Of a stretch of DNA of 64,000 nucleotides, positions 33,928-45,800 are shown one piece after another (the first letter of the stretch is position 1; each line of letters begins with the position of its first letter). The stretch spans positions 28,341,501 through 28,405,500 of the forward strand of contig JARKIP010000038.1 of assembly GCA_029990175.1 (NCBI GenBank), written 5' to 3'. The notes beneath the pieces were generated by a model that saw nothing but the letters and a program-made list of their open reading frames with translations, was not told the DNA's origin and did not search any database. This DNA is from Petunia secreta. Lineage: Eukaryota > Streptophyta > Magnoliopsida > Solanales > Solanaceae. Made by a program: the position numbers and the translations under genes.

Positions 33928-35949
33928 ATGGCTGCATCATCATCTAGAGTAGGAAAAAGGAAGTTTCCTGAGGGTTCTACTCCGACGCCTATTAAGATGG
34001 TCGATAAATGTCCTCCGTTGTTGAGGAATTGGTGGTACAATTTGAGCAAAAAGCAAAAAGGGGTTGTGAATGCGAGAATGGGGGAAATGTCACATCTTCT
34101 TAACCCTTAGTTTGCCCCGCGCCGGGAACTAGTAAATGCTTTGATTCGGTATTGGGAACCGAGTCAAAATACCTTTGTGTTTGGTGATGTTGAGATGACT
34201 CCTACTTTAGAAGAGATCTCGGGTTTGACTAATGCAGTGTTTAGGACAAGGAAGTGTATAGCACCTCGCTTTATGAGGGTCGAGAAGTTCCTACGGGACA
34301 TTAGTCTGCGCTATGATACACACTTATTGAGTTTGGCCTCAGGTCGGGTTAGTCTGGAGTATCTTTATGCTCTTTATGGGCGGGGAGATGGTTACACAGA
34401 GCATCAGCCGGAATTCATCACTATGTTTAGTCATGAGCAATGGAATCACCTTAGGGAAAGAGCTTTCATGATCACTTTCCTTGGTCTTATGGTCTTTCCG
34501 ATGGAGAATGGACAGATCTCTATCCACACCTCTTGGGTCATGAAAGCTCTATTTGGGGGAGTTCCAAATTCTACTGTCGTGCCAATGATCTTGGGTAGTA
34601 TTTATTGCGCTTTGACCCGATGTAAAGAGGAAGAGGCCCGATTTTTCGAGGGTTGCAACTTGTTGTTGCAAGTATGGTTCGTTGAGCATTTGTTTGGCCG
34701 TTCTGACCATACTCCACTACCTGATGAGTCTAAATGCAATTTAAACACCCATTACTATCGTACTCGACATCTTTATCTACCTGAGAGCTTTGATGGGTAG
34801 GCACAGTACTTGAGCGAGCTCACTTTGGAGAATATCCGGTGGCAGGTTAGCTGGTATCCCTCGAAAGAGGGAATATATGGAAGTATGAACCGTCCTTAGT
34901 ACTTGAGCGAGCTCACTTTGGAGAATATCCGGTGACAGGTTAGCTAGTACCCCTTGAAAGAGGGGATATATGGTAGTATGAACCGTCCTTTCCTAGTATT
35001 GATGGGTCATAAGGGAGCCGAGCCTTATTGCCCTACGTGGGTGCTCCGACAGCTTGGACGCGTTCAGGATGTCCCTAGGGTAGAGGCCTTGGGAGAGTAT
35101 CGCTTTGAGCATATTATCGGTGAGTTTCCCAGGCATACTCAGTGGTTTTCCATTTGGGATAATATGAGACCTTTGACCTCCAGCACATAGGTTATGGACC
35201 GATTCATAGGCGAGGTCACTCCCGAATATGTTTTCTGGTTTGGGCGACAGGCTGCTTTGGTTGCTATGCCAGCGAAAACGGTTAAGGGACCGTATGATGA
35301 GGCACTCAGGATCGACATGAAGATAGAGATGCATAGGGTGGAGATTGAGGAGAGATGTGCAGGTTTGGTCTACCATCTTTGCTCTGAGAGGGATGCTGCT
35401 CGAGCTGCTTTGGTTGAGAGTGAGGGTTTCGCGCATCAGCACCTAGACACAGTCAGACGACTTCGTGTTATGCACTCTGAGGCATTGATAGAGTGGGACG
35501 CTGACAGGGTAGCTTTGGTGGAGAGCAGGAGAAGGGAGGATTATCATCGTCAGGATGCTATGGATACTCGAGCTCGACTTGACAGGGCATTAGAGCAGGG
35601 AGAGCAGCTCAGGGAGCTAGCGCAGGGCCAACTTCAGGATATACAGGCTGCAGGACAGACTATCAGTGTAGCTTATCGACAGGTCTATGACTCTGCTATG
35701 TATGTTGCACGGGCCATTGGTGACTTTAGGAGGCTGCCCGCAGAGGACCTACTCCCACATGTGCTTCTCTTCGTCACCAGAGTTGCAGCTGATTTGGATG
35801 GATTGTGTCGCACCTTGGTAGAAGGCCCACCAGTAGATCCCGAGGAGCCACCAGTGGAAGATCCTGACGAGCCATTTGAGTCAGATCCAGAGGAGTCAGC
35901 TGAGGCAGCGCCCGGATCTACTTCGAACAGTTTATCTAGTTTGTTTTAA
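33928..35949 (+). pseudogene. ORF1 of the Ogre-like element (plant-mobile-domain-like and coiled coil)
   Basis: A single reading frame runs from the ATG at 33928 to the TAA at 35947-35949, broken by TAG at 34108, TAG at 34798 and further stops in the duplicated stretch 34805-34990. The first part contains VNALIRYWEPSQNTFVFGDVEMTPTLEEI (about 34130-34220), the block typical of the plant-mobile-domain-like proteins encoded upstream of gag in Ogre elements. The last 250 codons (35194-35949) form an Ala/Arg-rich coiled coil followed by a Pro/Glu/Asp-rich tail. Its role in the element is not established in any source I know. Lesions make this copy non-functional. Confidence 0.8.
34805..34990. repeat. 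93-bp in-frame tandem duplication inside ORF1
   Basis: Unit one is 34805-34897 and unit two 34898-34990; both start AGTACTTGAGCGAGCTCACT and end CCGTCCTT. The period of 93 bp equals 31 codons, so the frame is kept, but at least two codons became stops. About seven differences separate the units. Confidence 0.9.
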
Positions 35950-36491
35950 TTTGTAGGAGTACTACTATTGCCCCATGTTGTCGGTGGGCTTATTATTTTA
36001 ATATTGTACTGTTTCGGCATTTATGAAAAGGAAAGAAAATCCAAAATTGTGTCTCTTTATTATTTTAAATGCATTTTTTTTCTTTTTTCAATCTGATTTT
36101 TGGACCCCTCTTACATTTGAAAAGATATATGATATGAAAAAGAAAAGAAAAATGAGTGAAAAAGGGGGAAAAAAAAGAGGGAAAAAGGAAAGGACAAAAA
36201 CAAAAAGAGAAAAAAGAAAGGAAAAAAAGAAAAAAGAAAAAAGAAAAAAGAAAAGAGAAGATAAGGACCCGCTTTGTCTTGATTCGGGATGACGCATAAC
36301 GATCTTTAGGCATTGGCTAGGCCGACACACAAATTCATGTTATATGCTATCTTGTTGCACTAACCTGTTTTGGTTCACTAGCTTAAGCAACTGCCGTGCT
36401 GGCCCCACATTCCTACTCCACCAGAATCAAGGGACCACTGCCTGTTCCAGAAGTGGTTGAAGCACCTCTTCAAGAAAACACTCCAACAACG
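35950..36491 (+). other. Spacer between ORF1 and gag
   Basis: Contains a purine-only stretch (about 36125-36265, A and G runs such as AAAGAAAAAAGAAAAAAG) that makes spurious Lys-rich and Phe-rich frames on the two strands. In the frame of gag, weak gag-like sequence can be read back to about 36390. Confidence 0.5.
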
Positions 36492-38480
36492 ATGGCTAAA
36501 GAAACTGAGAACACTGAGTTGGTCCGCCTAGCTGAGTAACAGGCCAAGATGGCTGAGGACTTCGCAACTAGAAAAGAGATGACGACGCAGCTGGTTCGTA
36601 ACTTGGTAGCAGTTCAGGCACCTCCTGTTCCGCCAGCTGCTGCTAGTTTTATGTCAAATACTCATTCACCCTGGAAAGGGAAATCCACAGTGGTAGGAGA
36701 CCCCCGTTACCCTCCGGGATTTGGTCCACATCTGGCAACTGACAACGTAGCCGGACCTTCTACTGTACAACCTAGGGCACAATTCCCACAACAAGGACAA
36801 CATGGCCAACCCCAGGTTCCTGCCGCAGCATTCAGCGTTCCTACAGGACACACTTTGCAAAGATCAAACAGTGACCCACAGTTGAGGGCCCATGATCAAC
36901 AATTTGACCAAGCTCAGGGTAATGTCTTCTGCCAAAACGAGTCGTATGATCAGGGACACCACCCAGAATCACATGTTGATATCGAGAGGTTGGGGAAAAC
37001 AGAAGAGAATGATTTTGCTCGGAAATTGAAAAGCTTTGAGCAAACCGTGAAAAACATATAAGGGCAAGGGGGTAAAACCAATATTTCATACAAAGACCTG
37101 TGTTTGTTCCCTCATGTGCCATTGCCTGAAGGTTTTGTTGTGCCCAAATTTGATCTGTACACCGAACAAAGTGATCCAAGGATCCACGTGAAGATCTATC
37201 TTAACAAAATGAGGGGCATTGAGAAGGATGAATTGTTGATGGCATACTTTGTTGACAGTTTGGGAGGAACGGCAACAGAATGGTTTGTACAACAAGATGT
37301 TTCGAAATGGGTCACCTTTGATGATATGGCCGGCGCTTTCCTAAACCATTATGGTTACAAAATGGAGGTTTCTCCTGATCGTTCTTCCTTGAAGACGATC
37401 ACAAAGAAACCAAGTGAAAGTTTCAGAGAGTATGCCTACAGGTGGCGCGGACAAGCGGCGCGTGTGAGCCCTTTGATCCCAGATGATAAGATGGTTGAAG
37501 AGTTCGTCGAAGTGCTCGATGAAACATACTACCAAACGATGGCCTCTTCCATTGGGAAGCAGTTTAGTGAAGCAGTGAGAATTGGGGAGATGATTGAGAG
37601 AGGAATCAAGGCAGGCAAGATTGTCAGCCAAACAGCTTTGAGAGCCACTACCCAAGCATTGCAATCAGGGTCAAGTGCGTTTGGGATGAAGAAATAAAAG
37701 AAAGATGAAGTGGCAATGGTTGGTCCTGGACCTAGAAGAAATGACGGAAGATACAATGACCGTCAAGGGTACATTCAGACACCCCCGCCACAACCAATCT
37801 ATCCACCTCATGGCCAACAATATGCCATGCCACAATTCTCATTCCCCGTCAATGCAGCATCTTATTCTCAACCACTATCTGGTCCGCAATGGCGTGCACC
37901 CCCTGCCCCGATTCAATATAACAACCAACAAGCACATGCTCAATTCCCAACTCAACAGGGGCTGCCTTATCGTCCACGGGGTCCACCAGGTTTTCGTCCA
38001 AACATGCAGCAAAGGAACATGCATCGAGAACAGAAGCAATTCACCCCGCTGGGTGAAACTTACACCAACCTGTTTGAAAAACTGCAACAAGCTAACTTGC
38101 TGAAACCAATCCTAGGAAACATGAATCCGACAGGGAAGGTGGATCATTCTCGCCGCTGTGCATTCTATTCTGGGGCGCCTGGACACGATACAGAGCAATG
38201 TTGGGATCTAAAAAGGGAATTCCAAATAATGATAGATAACAATCAGATAAAGGTTGTGGGAAACGAGACTCAAAATGTGAACCAAAATCCTTTGCCAGCT
38301 CATAATGTTCAGAATGACACACATACAGTTGGGATGGTATGCACAGAGGAAGATTTGAAAGGGAAGGCTGCCAAGCAGATTATGGCGGTTGATCCATTTT
38401 TAGATATTAAATGCCAGGAGCCGCAAGTCCAAATGCATCTATCGTCAACAAAACAAAGCAAGATGTGGCTGTTGAACTAA
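36492..38480 (+). pseudogene. gag: gag of the Ogre-like element
   Basis: One frame with stops at 36537 (TAA), 37059 (TAA) and 37695 (TAA). The capsid-type gag domain lies at about 37104-37640: MFPHVPLPEGFVVPKFDLY, then DSLGGTATEWF and SFREYAYRWRGQAARV. A Pro/Gln-rich linker (about 37740-38040) precedes a knuckle-like RRCAFYSGAPGHDTEQCWDLKREF (about 38140-38215), where the second Cys position is occupied by another residue, as is usual for this lineage. The frame ends at 38480, and protein similarity continues in the frame that opens at 38411, so a frameshift lies in 38411-38460. Confidence 0.85.
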
Positions 38481-40050
38481 GTTTTACAATCCCACCTGCA
38501 AAGCCAGAAAAGGTTCAGCCTGATGGACCAGTGTTTATCGTGCAAGGAGCATCAAGTCAGAAGGCTCCGGTCATTGAGGTTAAGGCAAAGCCGTGTGAAC
38601 CAGTCATCATCACAAAGGCAAAACAACTCCCTGTTACAAGTACGAAAGCTGTTCCCTAGAACTACAACAAATCAATCGTGTCTTACCAAGGGAAAGAGAT
38701 TATGGAAGTCGCTGCTGATATTAATGGTTTGACTCATTCCGGAAGATGTTTCATTCCTGAAGAATTGGGAAAGGCGAAGCCTGGTCAGGAGAACCAAGGA
38801 CCAATTAAAGAACATGTGTCAAAGAAAGAAGCTGAAGAATTCCTAAAGAAGATGAGGACGGATTACTCTATCGTCGAGCAGTTAAGGAAGACTCCAGCTC
38901 AGATATCACTCTTGTTTTTACCGATGAACTCTGAAGCACACCGCCATGCACTGCTGAAGATACTGAATGAGGCCTATATTCCTGAGCAAACAACCGTGGC
39001 TAACCTGGAAGCACTGGCAGGCAGAGTATTTGAGACCAACCACGTGACCTTTACTGATGAAGAGCTACCCAAAGAAGGAACTAGTCATAACCGGTCACTT
39101 CATGTTTCAGTCAAATGTGAGAACTCTTATGTCTCACGTGTGTTAATAGATGGCGGTGCAGGTTTGAACATCTGCCCTCTCACCACATTGAAGAGCTTGA
39201 GGGTGGATACCAGTAGGATCAGAGCCAGCTCATCCTCTGTTCGTGCTTTTGATGGAGAAGTTCGAGAATCTTTGGGTATCGTTGATCTTGAGTTGACCAT
39301 TGGCCCTGCAACATTCACAATTGAATTCCAAGTCCTGGAAGTTGATGCATCTTACAATTTGCTACTAGGCTGACCATGGATCCACATGGCATGTGATGTA
39401 CTTTCTACAGTCCATCAAGCGGTTAAGTTCGCTTGGGACAATCAAGACGTCGTGGTTTTTGGAGAGGATGACTCGCAGTTTAACAATAGTCTGGATGTAC
39501 CAGCCCTCGAGGTCGTCACCACTCGCCCAACCATTATGTATCAAACCTCTGATGTGGTGTATGTGGAAAAAGTGACAGAAGGAAAACACATACCCATTCC
39601 AAAAGTGTCGGATACGGCTATCATGATGGCCTCTGAAATGCTAAAACATGGTTTCCAATTTGGGAAAGGTCTGGGAACGTCACTATAGGGCAGGGTGAAT
39701 CTAGTAGAGCCAATTGGTGTTCAAGGCACTTGGGGGCTAGGCTTCAAGCCAAAAGCAGCTGATCGCAAGCAAGCAAGAAAGAAGAAGTCCGAAGTTTGAT
39801 CCCTTCCGAAGCCAATCCTGTGTCTTGCCCAGTCTTTTGTAGGCTATGTTATGAAGCCGAAGGTCATTGCAACAGATGTCAATACAGTGAAAGACAATCA
39901 AGATGCACCATTTTATTTGGGTGGCATCTTTGAAATCTGCATGGTCCAGCCGGGCGAAGGCTCCAGCAATGCCTCAATTCAGTACATTGGTCCGGACGTG
40001 CACCTGACTAACTGGAATGCAACTCCCTTCCCCATCAGGAAGGGATCTTG
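38411..40050 (+). pseudogene. pro: Gag-pro linker, aspartic protease and G-patch-like tail
   Basis: All parts share one frame, with stops at 38657, 39371 (TGA where the family has the Arg of GRPWIH), 39686 and 39797. The protease active site reads VLIDGGAGLNICPL (about 39139-39180), so the catalytic Asp is kept with Gly in the next position, and YNLLLG plus PWIHMA follows near 39354-39390. A short MLKHGFQFGKGLG segment (about 39640-39680) resembles a G-patch, which I know from Tat/Ogre polyproteins of this family. The frame then runs to the donor site of the putative intron at 40051. Confidence 0.8.
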
Positions 40051-40242
40051 GTAGACTGTTGTCTTGCAGATTCTTTTGAAATACACTTGGATATTCTAAG
40101 GGTTGTATGCCAAGTGTATTATTTTGCTCACCTTCTTTATTATAATTCAAACCCTTTTTCATTAATGAAAGGCCTGAGAGCCAAATTTTCCCTAAATCTC
40201 TATTTATCTTCCTAATTTTATTCTTACTTTATTTATCTGTAG
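40051..40242 (+). other. Putative spliced intron between pro and RT
   Basis: The donor is TCTTG/GTAGAC at 40051 and the acceptor TTATCTGTAG/TGATG at 40241-40242, with a T-rich tract and a CCTAAT-like branch site before it. Removing these 192 nt joins the pro frame (two leftover bases, TG) to T at 40243 and continues exactly in the RT frame, in which 40268 opens the RT block. The intron itself contains a stop in that frame. A pro-RT intron is a described hallmark of Ogre elements. Confidence 0.65.
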
Positions 40243-42497
40243 TGATGTATCTGATGGTCCTGATATCATGACATGTGCAAGAAATTTACCATCCGTCCAG
40301 TATCTGCAAACTAATCTTGATTCCATAACCATAATTGAGGTTGATAGTGATGAGGAACACAATGAAGAATGTGTTAATGGGGTTGAATATGATGAGGAGA
40401 ATGGTGATTTTGAAATAAGTATGGAAGTGGAATGTCACGAGGAAAAGCCTAAACCAAATCTGGCCGATACAGAAGATGTTAACCTTGGGAGCCCCGATGA
40501 TGTGAGGAAAACCAAGATAAGCATGTATGCCCATCCCGAGGTGAAGAGCGATATTCTGCAAGTGCTTTTTGAATACCGGGATGTCTTTGCTTGGTCTTAC
40601 GATGAGATGCCGGGTTTGAGCTCGGATTTGATGGTCCACAAACTGCCGATCCAACCTGTATTCCCTCCTGTCAGGCAGTTACAACGCAAATTCAAAACTG
40701 ACATGATCAAGAAAATCCACGATGAAATCATGAAACAGGTCGATGTGAAAGTTATTCAACCAGTCCAGTACACCACTTGGGTTGCAAACGTTGCGCCAGT
40801 TCCTAAGAAAGACGGGAAAATAAAGATATGTGTCGACTATCGAGATCTGAACAATGCAAGTGCCAAAGACAATTTCCCATTGCCTAACATTCACACTCTA
40901 GCTGACAATTGTGCAAAACATGAGATACAGTCCTTTGTTGATTGCTATGTCGGGTATCACCAAATCCAGATGGATGAAGATGATGCATACAAAACGGCAT
41001 TTACTACACCTTGGGGGACGTTCTGCTATAGAGTGATGCCATTTGGATTGAAAAATGCTGGGGCAATCTATGTGAGGGCTATGACTGCTATCTTCCATGA
41101 TATAATGCACAAAGAGATTGAAGTGTATGTGGACGACGTGATTGTCAAGTCCAGAACTGCTGAAGATCACATGAGGGACCTTAAAAAGTTCTTCGAAAGG
41201 CTCCGTAGGTATAACTTGAAGCTGAATCCAACCAAATGTGCATTTGGTGTGCCCGCTGGAAAGTTGCTAGGCTTCATCGTTAGCAGGTGAGGTATTGAAC
41301 TGGATCCCGCAAAGATCAAAGCAATACAAGAATTACCTCCACCTCGGACCAGGAAGGATATCAAAAGCTTTCTCGGCAGGCTGAATTACATCAGCAGGCT
41401 CGTCGCCCAACTCACCACAATATGTGAGCCAATTCTGAAATTATTGAAAAAGGATGCGAAGATTGCATGGACCAAAGAGTACCAAGAAGCATTCGATAAG
41501 ATCAAGCAATACTTGTCAAACCCTCCTGTTTTAGTCCCGCCCGAGCTTGGCCGGCCACTGTTTTTGTACTTGTCAGTCAATGACAACTCATTTGGTTGTG
41601 TACTGGGGCAACATGATACCTCGGGAAAGAACATGCAATTACATGCAATTTATTATCTAAGCAAGAAGTTCACCGACGGTGAGGCCAAATGCACTTTGTT
41701 GGAAAGGACATGTTGCGCCTTAACTTGGGTCGCACAGAAGCTGAAACATTACTTGTTGTCCTATACCACCTTTCTTATATCCCGAATGGACCCACTGAAG
41801 TACATATTCCAGAAGCCGATGCCAACAGGAAAACTTGCAAAATGGCAGATCCTGCTCACAGAATTCGACATAGTCTATGTCACCAGGACTGCAATGAAAT
41901 GTCAAGCTTTAGCCGACCACCTGGCTGAGAATCCGGTGGATGATGACTATGAGCCATTGAGAACTTACTTCCCCGATGAGGAGGTAGATACATTGGAAGA
42001 ATTGATCAATGAAGAGGAACATGTGTGGAAAATGTACTTTGATGGCGCTTCAAATTCAAATGGTCACGGCGTTGGGACAGTTCTCATTTCTCCCACAGGG
42101 CAATATTACCCTACCGCAGCCCAACTTCGTTTACAACCCAACTGAATATGAAGCATGCATAATGGGCTTGCGCATGGCACTGGATATGGACATCAAAGAG
42201 TTATTGGTGATCGGAGATTCGGATCTTTTGATACGCCAAATGAAAGGTGAGTGGGAAACCCGCGACCTTAAGTTGATCATGTACAAACAGTGTATGTATG
42301 ATCTCCGTCAAAGGTTCGATGCTTTAAAGTTCAGATACGTCCCAAGAATACACAATGAACTGGCTGATGCATTGGAGACACTAGCCTCAATACTTGTCCA
42401 TCCTGATAAAGCTCACATTGACCCGTTGGAGATCCAGGTTCAAAGCCAGCATGCCTACTGTAATATGGTCGAAGAGGAAATTGATGGCCAACCATAG
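40243..42497 (+). pseudogene. pol: Reverse transcriptase and RNase H of the Ogre-like element
   Basis: The frame is open from the intron acceptor to a TGA at 41288-41290 (probable former CGA in SRGIELD) and then open again in the same frame to 42145. RT blocks: FAWSYDEMPGLSSDLMVHKL, KICVDYRDLNNASAKDNFPLP, FGLKNAGAIY and the catalytic YVDD at 41126-41137. The RT-linked RNase H and a second RNase H (MYFDGASNSNGHGVG at about 42031, first catalytic Asp present) follow. A +1 frameshift between about 42105 and 42145 moves the rest (EYEACIMGLRMALDMDIKEL, GDSDLLI, ELADALETLAS) into the frame that ends at 42497. Confidence 0.9.
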
Positions 42498-42842
42498 TAT
42501 TTAGACATCAAGCATTTTCTTCGAGATGGGACATATCCGCCAACGGCAGAAAGCAATCAGAAAAGAACCCTTCGACGACTTGCGAGTGGTTTCTTTCTGA
42601 GGGGGGAGTGGTGTACAAAAGAACACCAGATTTGGGATTGTTAAGATGCGTGGATGCAACTGAAGCCACGAGGATTCTCAATGACATACACTCAGGGATC
42701 TTTGACCCCACATGAGCGGGAACGTGTTAGCAAAGAAAGTGCTCAGAGCAGGATACTTTTGGCTAACCATGGAACACGATTGCATAACCTTTGTGCGAAA
42801 GTGCCATCAATGTCAAGTGCACAGTGATTTAATACACTCTCC
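42498..42842 (+). pseudogene. Integrase N-terminal (zinc) region, left of the solo LTR
   Basis: Read across several stops and frame changes, the interval shows the usual linker (DIKHFLRDGTYP), then an HHCC-type region (ILNDIHSGIF and, further on, KCHQCQVHSDL at about 42798-42830). It is cut at 42842 by the solo LTR, and continues after it at 46803. Confidence 0.75.
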
Positions 42843-45800
42843 TGTTGACACCCAATTTTATCCCGAAATATTTTAATTAATGCTAATTATTTAAATAAAA
42901 AATCAATTTCAAATTTTAAGGTGAATTAATGAAATTTGGAAGAAAAGGATAAAACATAATGCGTAGCCTAAATACTTGTCTACCCATGCAACCTCTTTAT
43001 TTAATTTAATTTAACCTTAAGAGGGGTTCAAAGTGCATTGTACACTCCCTATCAGCCTATCTGTGTAAATTATACATAACATTATACACACACGCATCTT
43101 TCCCCATTTTCAGAAGCCCATACCCGATCCCCGAAATTCCCTCAACCCGCTGAAGCCCTAAATCCCCCGATCCTAATTCAATTTCCCCCCAAATCTCACT
43201 ACAACATGCCAAATCCTTGTCAGCTGGTCCCCTCCCACGTTGCCATCTCCTTTTTCGTACGAGCCCAGCCTGTTTTGATCTTAACCATCCATTTCAAAGA
43301 AAATCTGATCCGAGCAATCGATTTGAATCCCAACGGCCATTTTTGTGTGGATAAGGATTGGATTCGTACCACCCTTATGAGAAGGGACGAATCTGACCCT
43401 TATCCTACAAAGGAAGGTCAAAATTAAAGCGGTCGATTGGGAAATTCAAAAGGAGTCCAAACCCTAGCTGCATCTATAAAAGTGTAAGTTGTTCTTCATT
43501 TAGGAGGGTTCGAAATTTAAAAAAGGAGGCAGGGCATAAATATAGTTTCAATTTCAGTTTGTTTTATATTTCCATACAGTCCTTTTTCTGCTCAAGCGTA
43601 GACAATAGATTTTTTCGTGTCGTGGCTACGTTATACTAGTCGTTGACCTTTCTCGCGTCGCCATTCAAGTCGTTGACTTTGCTCGTTGCTTGTTTGAGTT
43701 GTTTTCTTCATATCGCCACTTCAGTTCCTGCTCCGCAAAAGGTAATATTCAATCTTTTTTTTCTGTTCTTTTATTATTTGTTATGGAATCAATGTGCTGA
43801 TTAAGATGGTTTAAGTTAGAGCCTAAATTTACAATCTATTTATTATAACGAACGTGTAATGGTAAGTAACTCAAGTGACAAGTTATTCAGTGATTATTGC
43901 TTGATTTTGGAAAAAAGAAGTTATGCATCTTTGATGTTTTGTTTATGTGAAAAGCATCAGCATTTTTTATTTGTGTGTATAGCAGCATGTAGCTCTGTTT
44001 TGATTTTGAATTTGAAAGGAGGACGTTGTTAGCAGCAGAGGTGATTGTTATTGTCTCTGGTGGCCTGGTGGTTTAGTGAGATAGGTTCTGGTGTTGCTTT
44101 GGTTGTTTTTCTAATGGTTGAGGGCTGTGTGAAGACTGTTTTCATATGCTGTGAGGATAGGGAGTTAGTGATCTATCTGGTATTGGTTTGGGGTTTGTGT
44201 AGTGTTCAGGGGCTTCAGGTCTGTGTAATGTTCAGGGAGTTCAGGCAGTGTAGAGGGCTTAGGAGAAAGTAGGAGTTGCAGGAGTTCTGGTTCTGTTTTG
44301 GCTGGGTCAGATGGTTTGTTCAGGTAGCTTTAGGAGTAGGTGTTGTGCTAATTCCTGTTTTGCTGTGAGTTTAAGAGGGGCTGCAGGGTAGTTTAAGGGT
44401 CTGCCAGTTTGTTTGGAGTTTGTCTAGTGTTTGCAGTTGGTTGCAGGTAGTAGATGAGTTCAAGAGATGTCTCTGGAGGTCTGTAGGAGTGCGTAAAGCT
44501 GGAGATTGTTATCTCCGGTTTCTCATCTATCAAAAGGAGTCTGGTATTTCTGTGAGGTGTAAGAAGGGTTGCAGGAGTAATTTCTTGTTGTTTTGCCTGG
44601 TTTAGCTGGTAGTAGTAGTAGGCTTTCCTAAGTTCCATAGTTTATCTTGGTAAAGAGCAAGCTCATCTATCATGTCCTAGGTCTGGATATTTGACATTCA
44701 ATTTCCTGGTGCCCTTGTAAGCTCCCCTCTCTATCCAATTTCTAGTTTTGATGTGTGCATCTCTTGGTCTCTAAGTTAAAGTCATGTTCATATCTTGCTT
44801 GAATCTGCCCTTTATTAAACTTCAATCTTTGTTGGTTTTAGTTTGGTTCTGGAAAGTAAGAGGCTGATCCAATTGAGTTTATAGCTTGTTTTTAAGTCGT
44901 TTAGAGTTTCTGTTATTTGAGGCATGTTTCAGCTATTCAAAGTGTGAAGTCTTTTTTTTTTTTTGGTCTTGTGCAATAGAGTTGATAACCTTTTCTCACA
45001 ATCTTGAGGCTAAATCGAACTTTGTTTAGGATTAAATTCTATTGTCTCGCTTTAATGGCATATTAGTATTTGAAAATATGTAATAAAAGCTGACCCGTTT
45101 GGTTTAAGATTAAATGGTGCGTTAATAATCAGATTTCAATCTTTTGGGTATGTGAAAGTTTATTTAATGGCTGGGATCCATTGATAGTTCTCTTAATTAC
45201 ATATAAAATTCCTAAGTTTATTTCATTCTATCTTTAAGTAAGTTATGTGACTTTAGTTTATATCTCTTGTAATATCTTAAATATTTAGCTTGTCAATCCA
45301 TATTTTCTTTAGTTGAAGAACCTGATAAAGACATTGTTTCAGTCTGCTCTAATCTCTACTTATTCATCTAATTCTCTCTTTTTTTTAAAAATGGTGTTGC
45401 ATAAAAAGCTTTCATTGTTTAGCATTCATTTGATGGCTTGGCTGTATGATAAATTTATGACTATGTTACGTTCCTTTTCCACTCGTTTTTTGAAGTGTGT
45501 TCGAGCTTAGTTTCATTTGATTTGGCAGATTGCTTAATGTCATTTTTTATTCATAGGATTTTATCTAATCTTTATCTTTGTTTCTTTGCATAAACCACTT
45601 GGGACGAGTTTGAGTTGCTCAACTCACAAATTGGGATGGCATGCATTTGGGAGGTTATTTGATCCGCTCCACATTTTCGGGATTTGATATCCCCGAAAAT
45701 GTCAAAGAAAAAGAAAAAATGAAAACCTTATGAAATACAGAGCTTGTATTGAGCTTGCTATCCGGGTTCTACTTTCTAAACTCCTTCTCTCCCGTTCCCT

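Noticed and set aside
36023..36330. Lys-rich plus-strand and Phe-rich minus-strand frames
   Set aside because: Product of a purine-only low-complexity stretch, not conserved protein.
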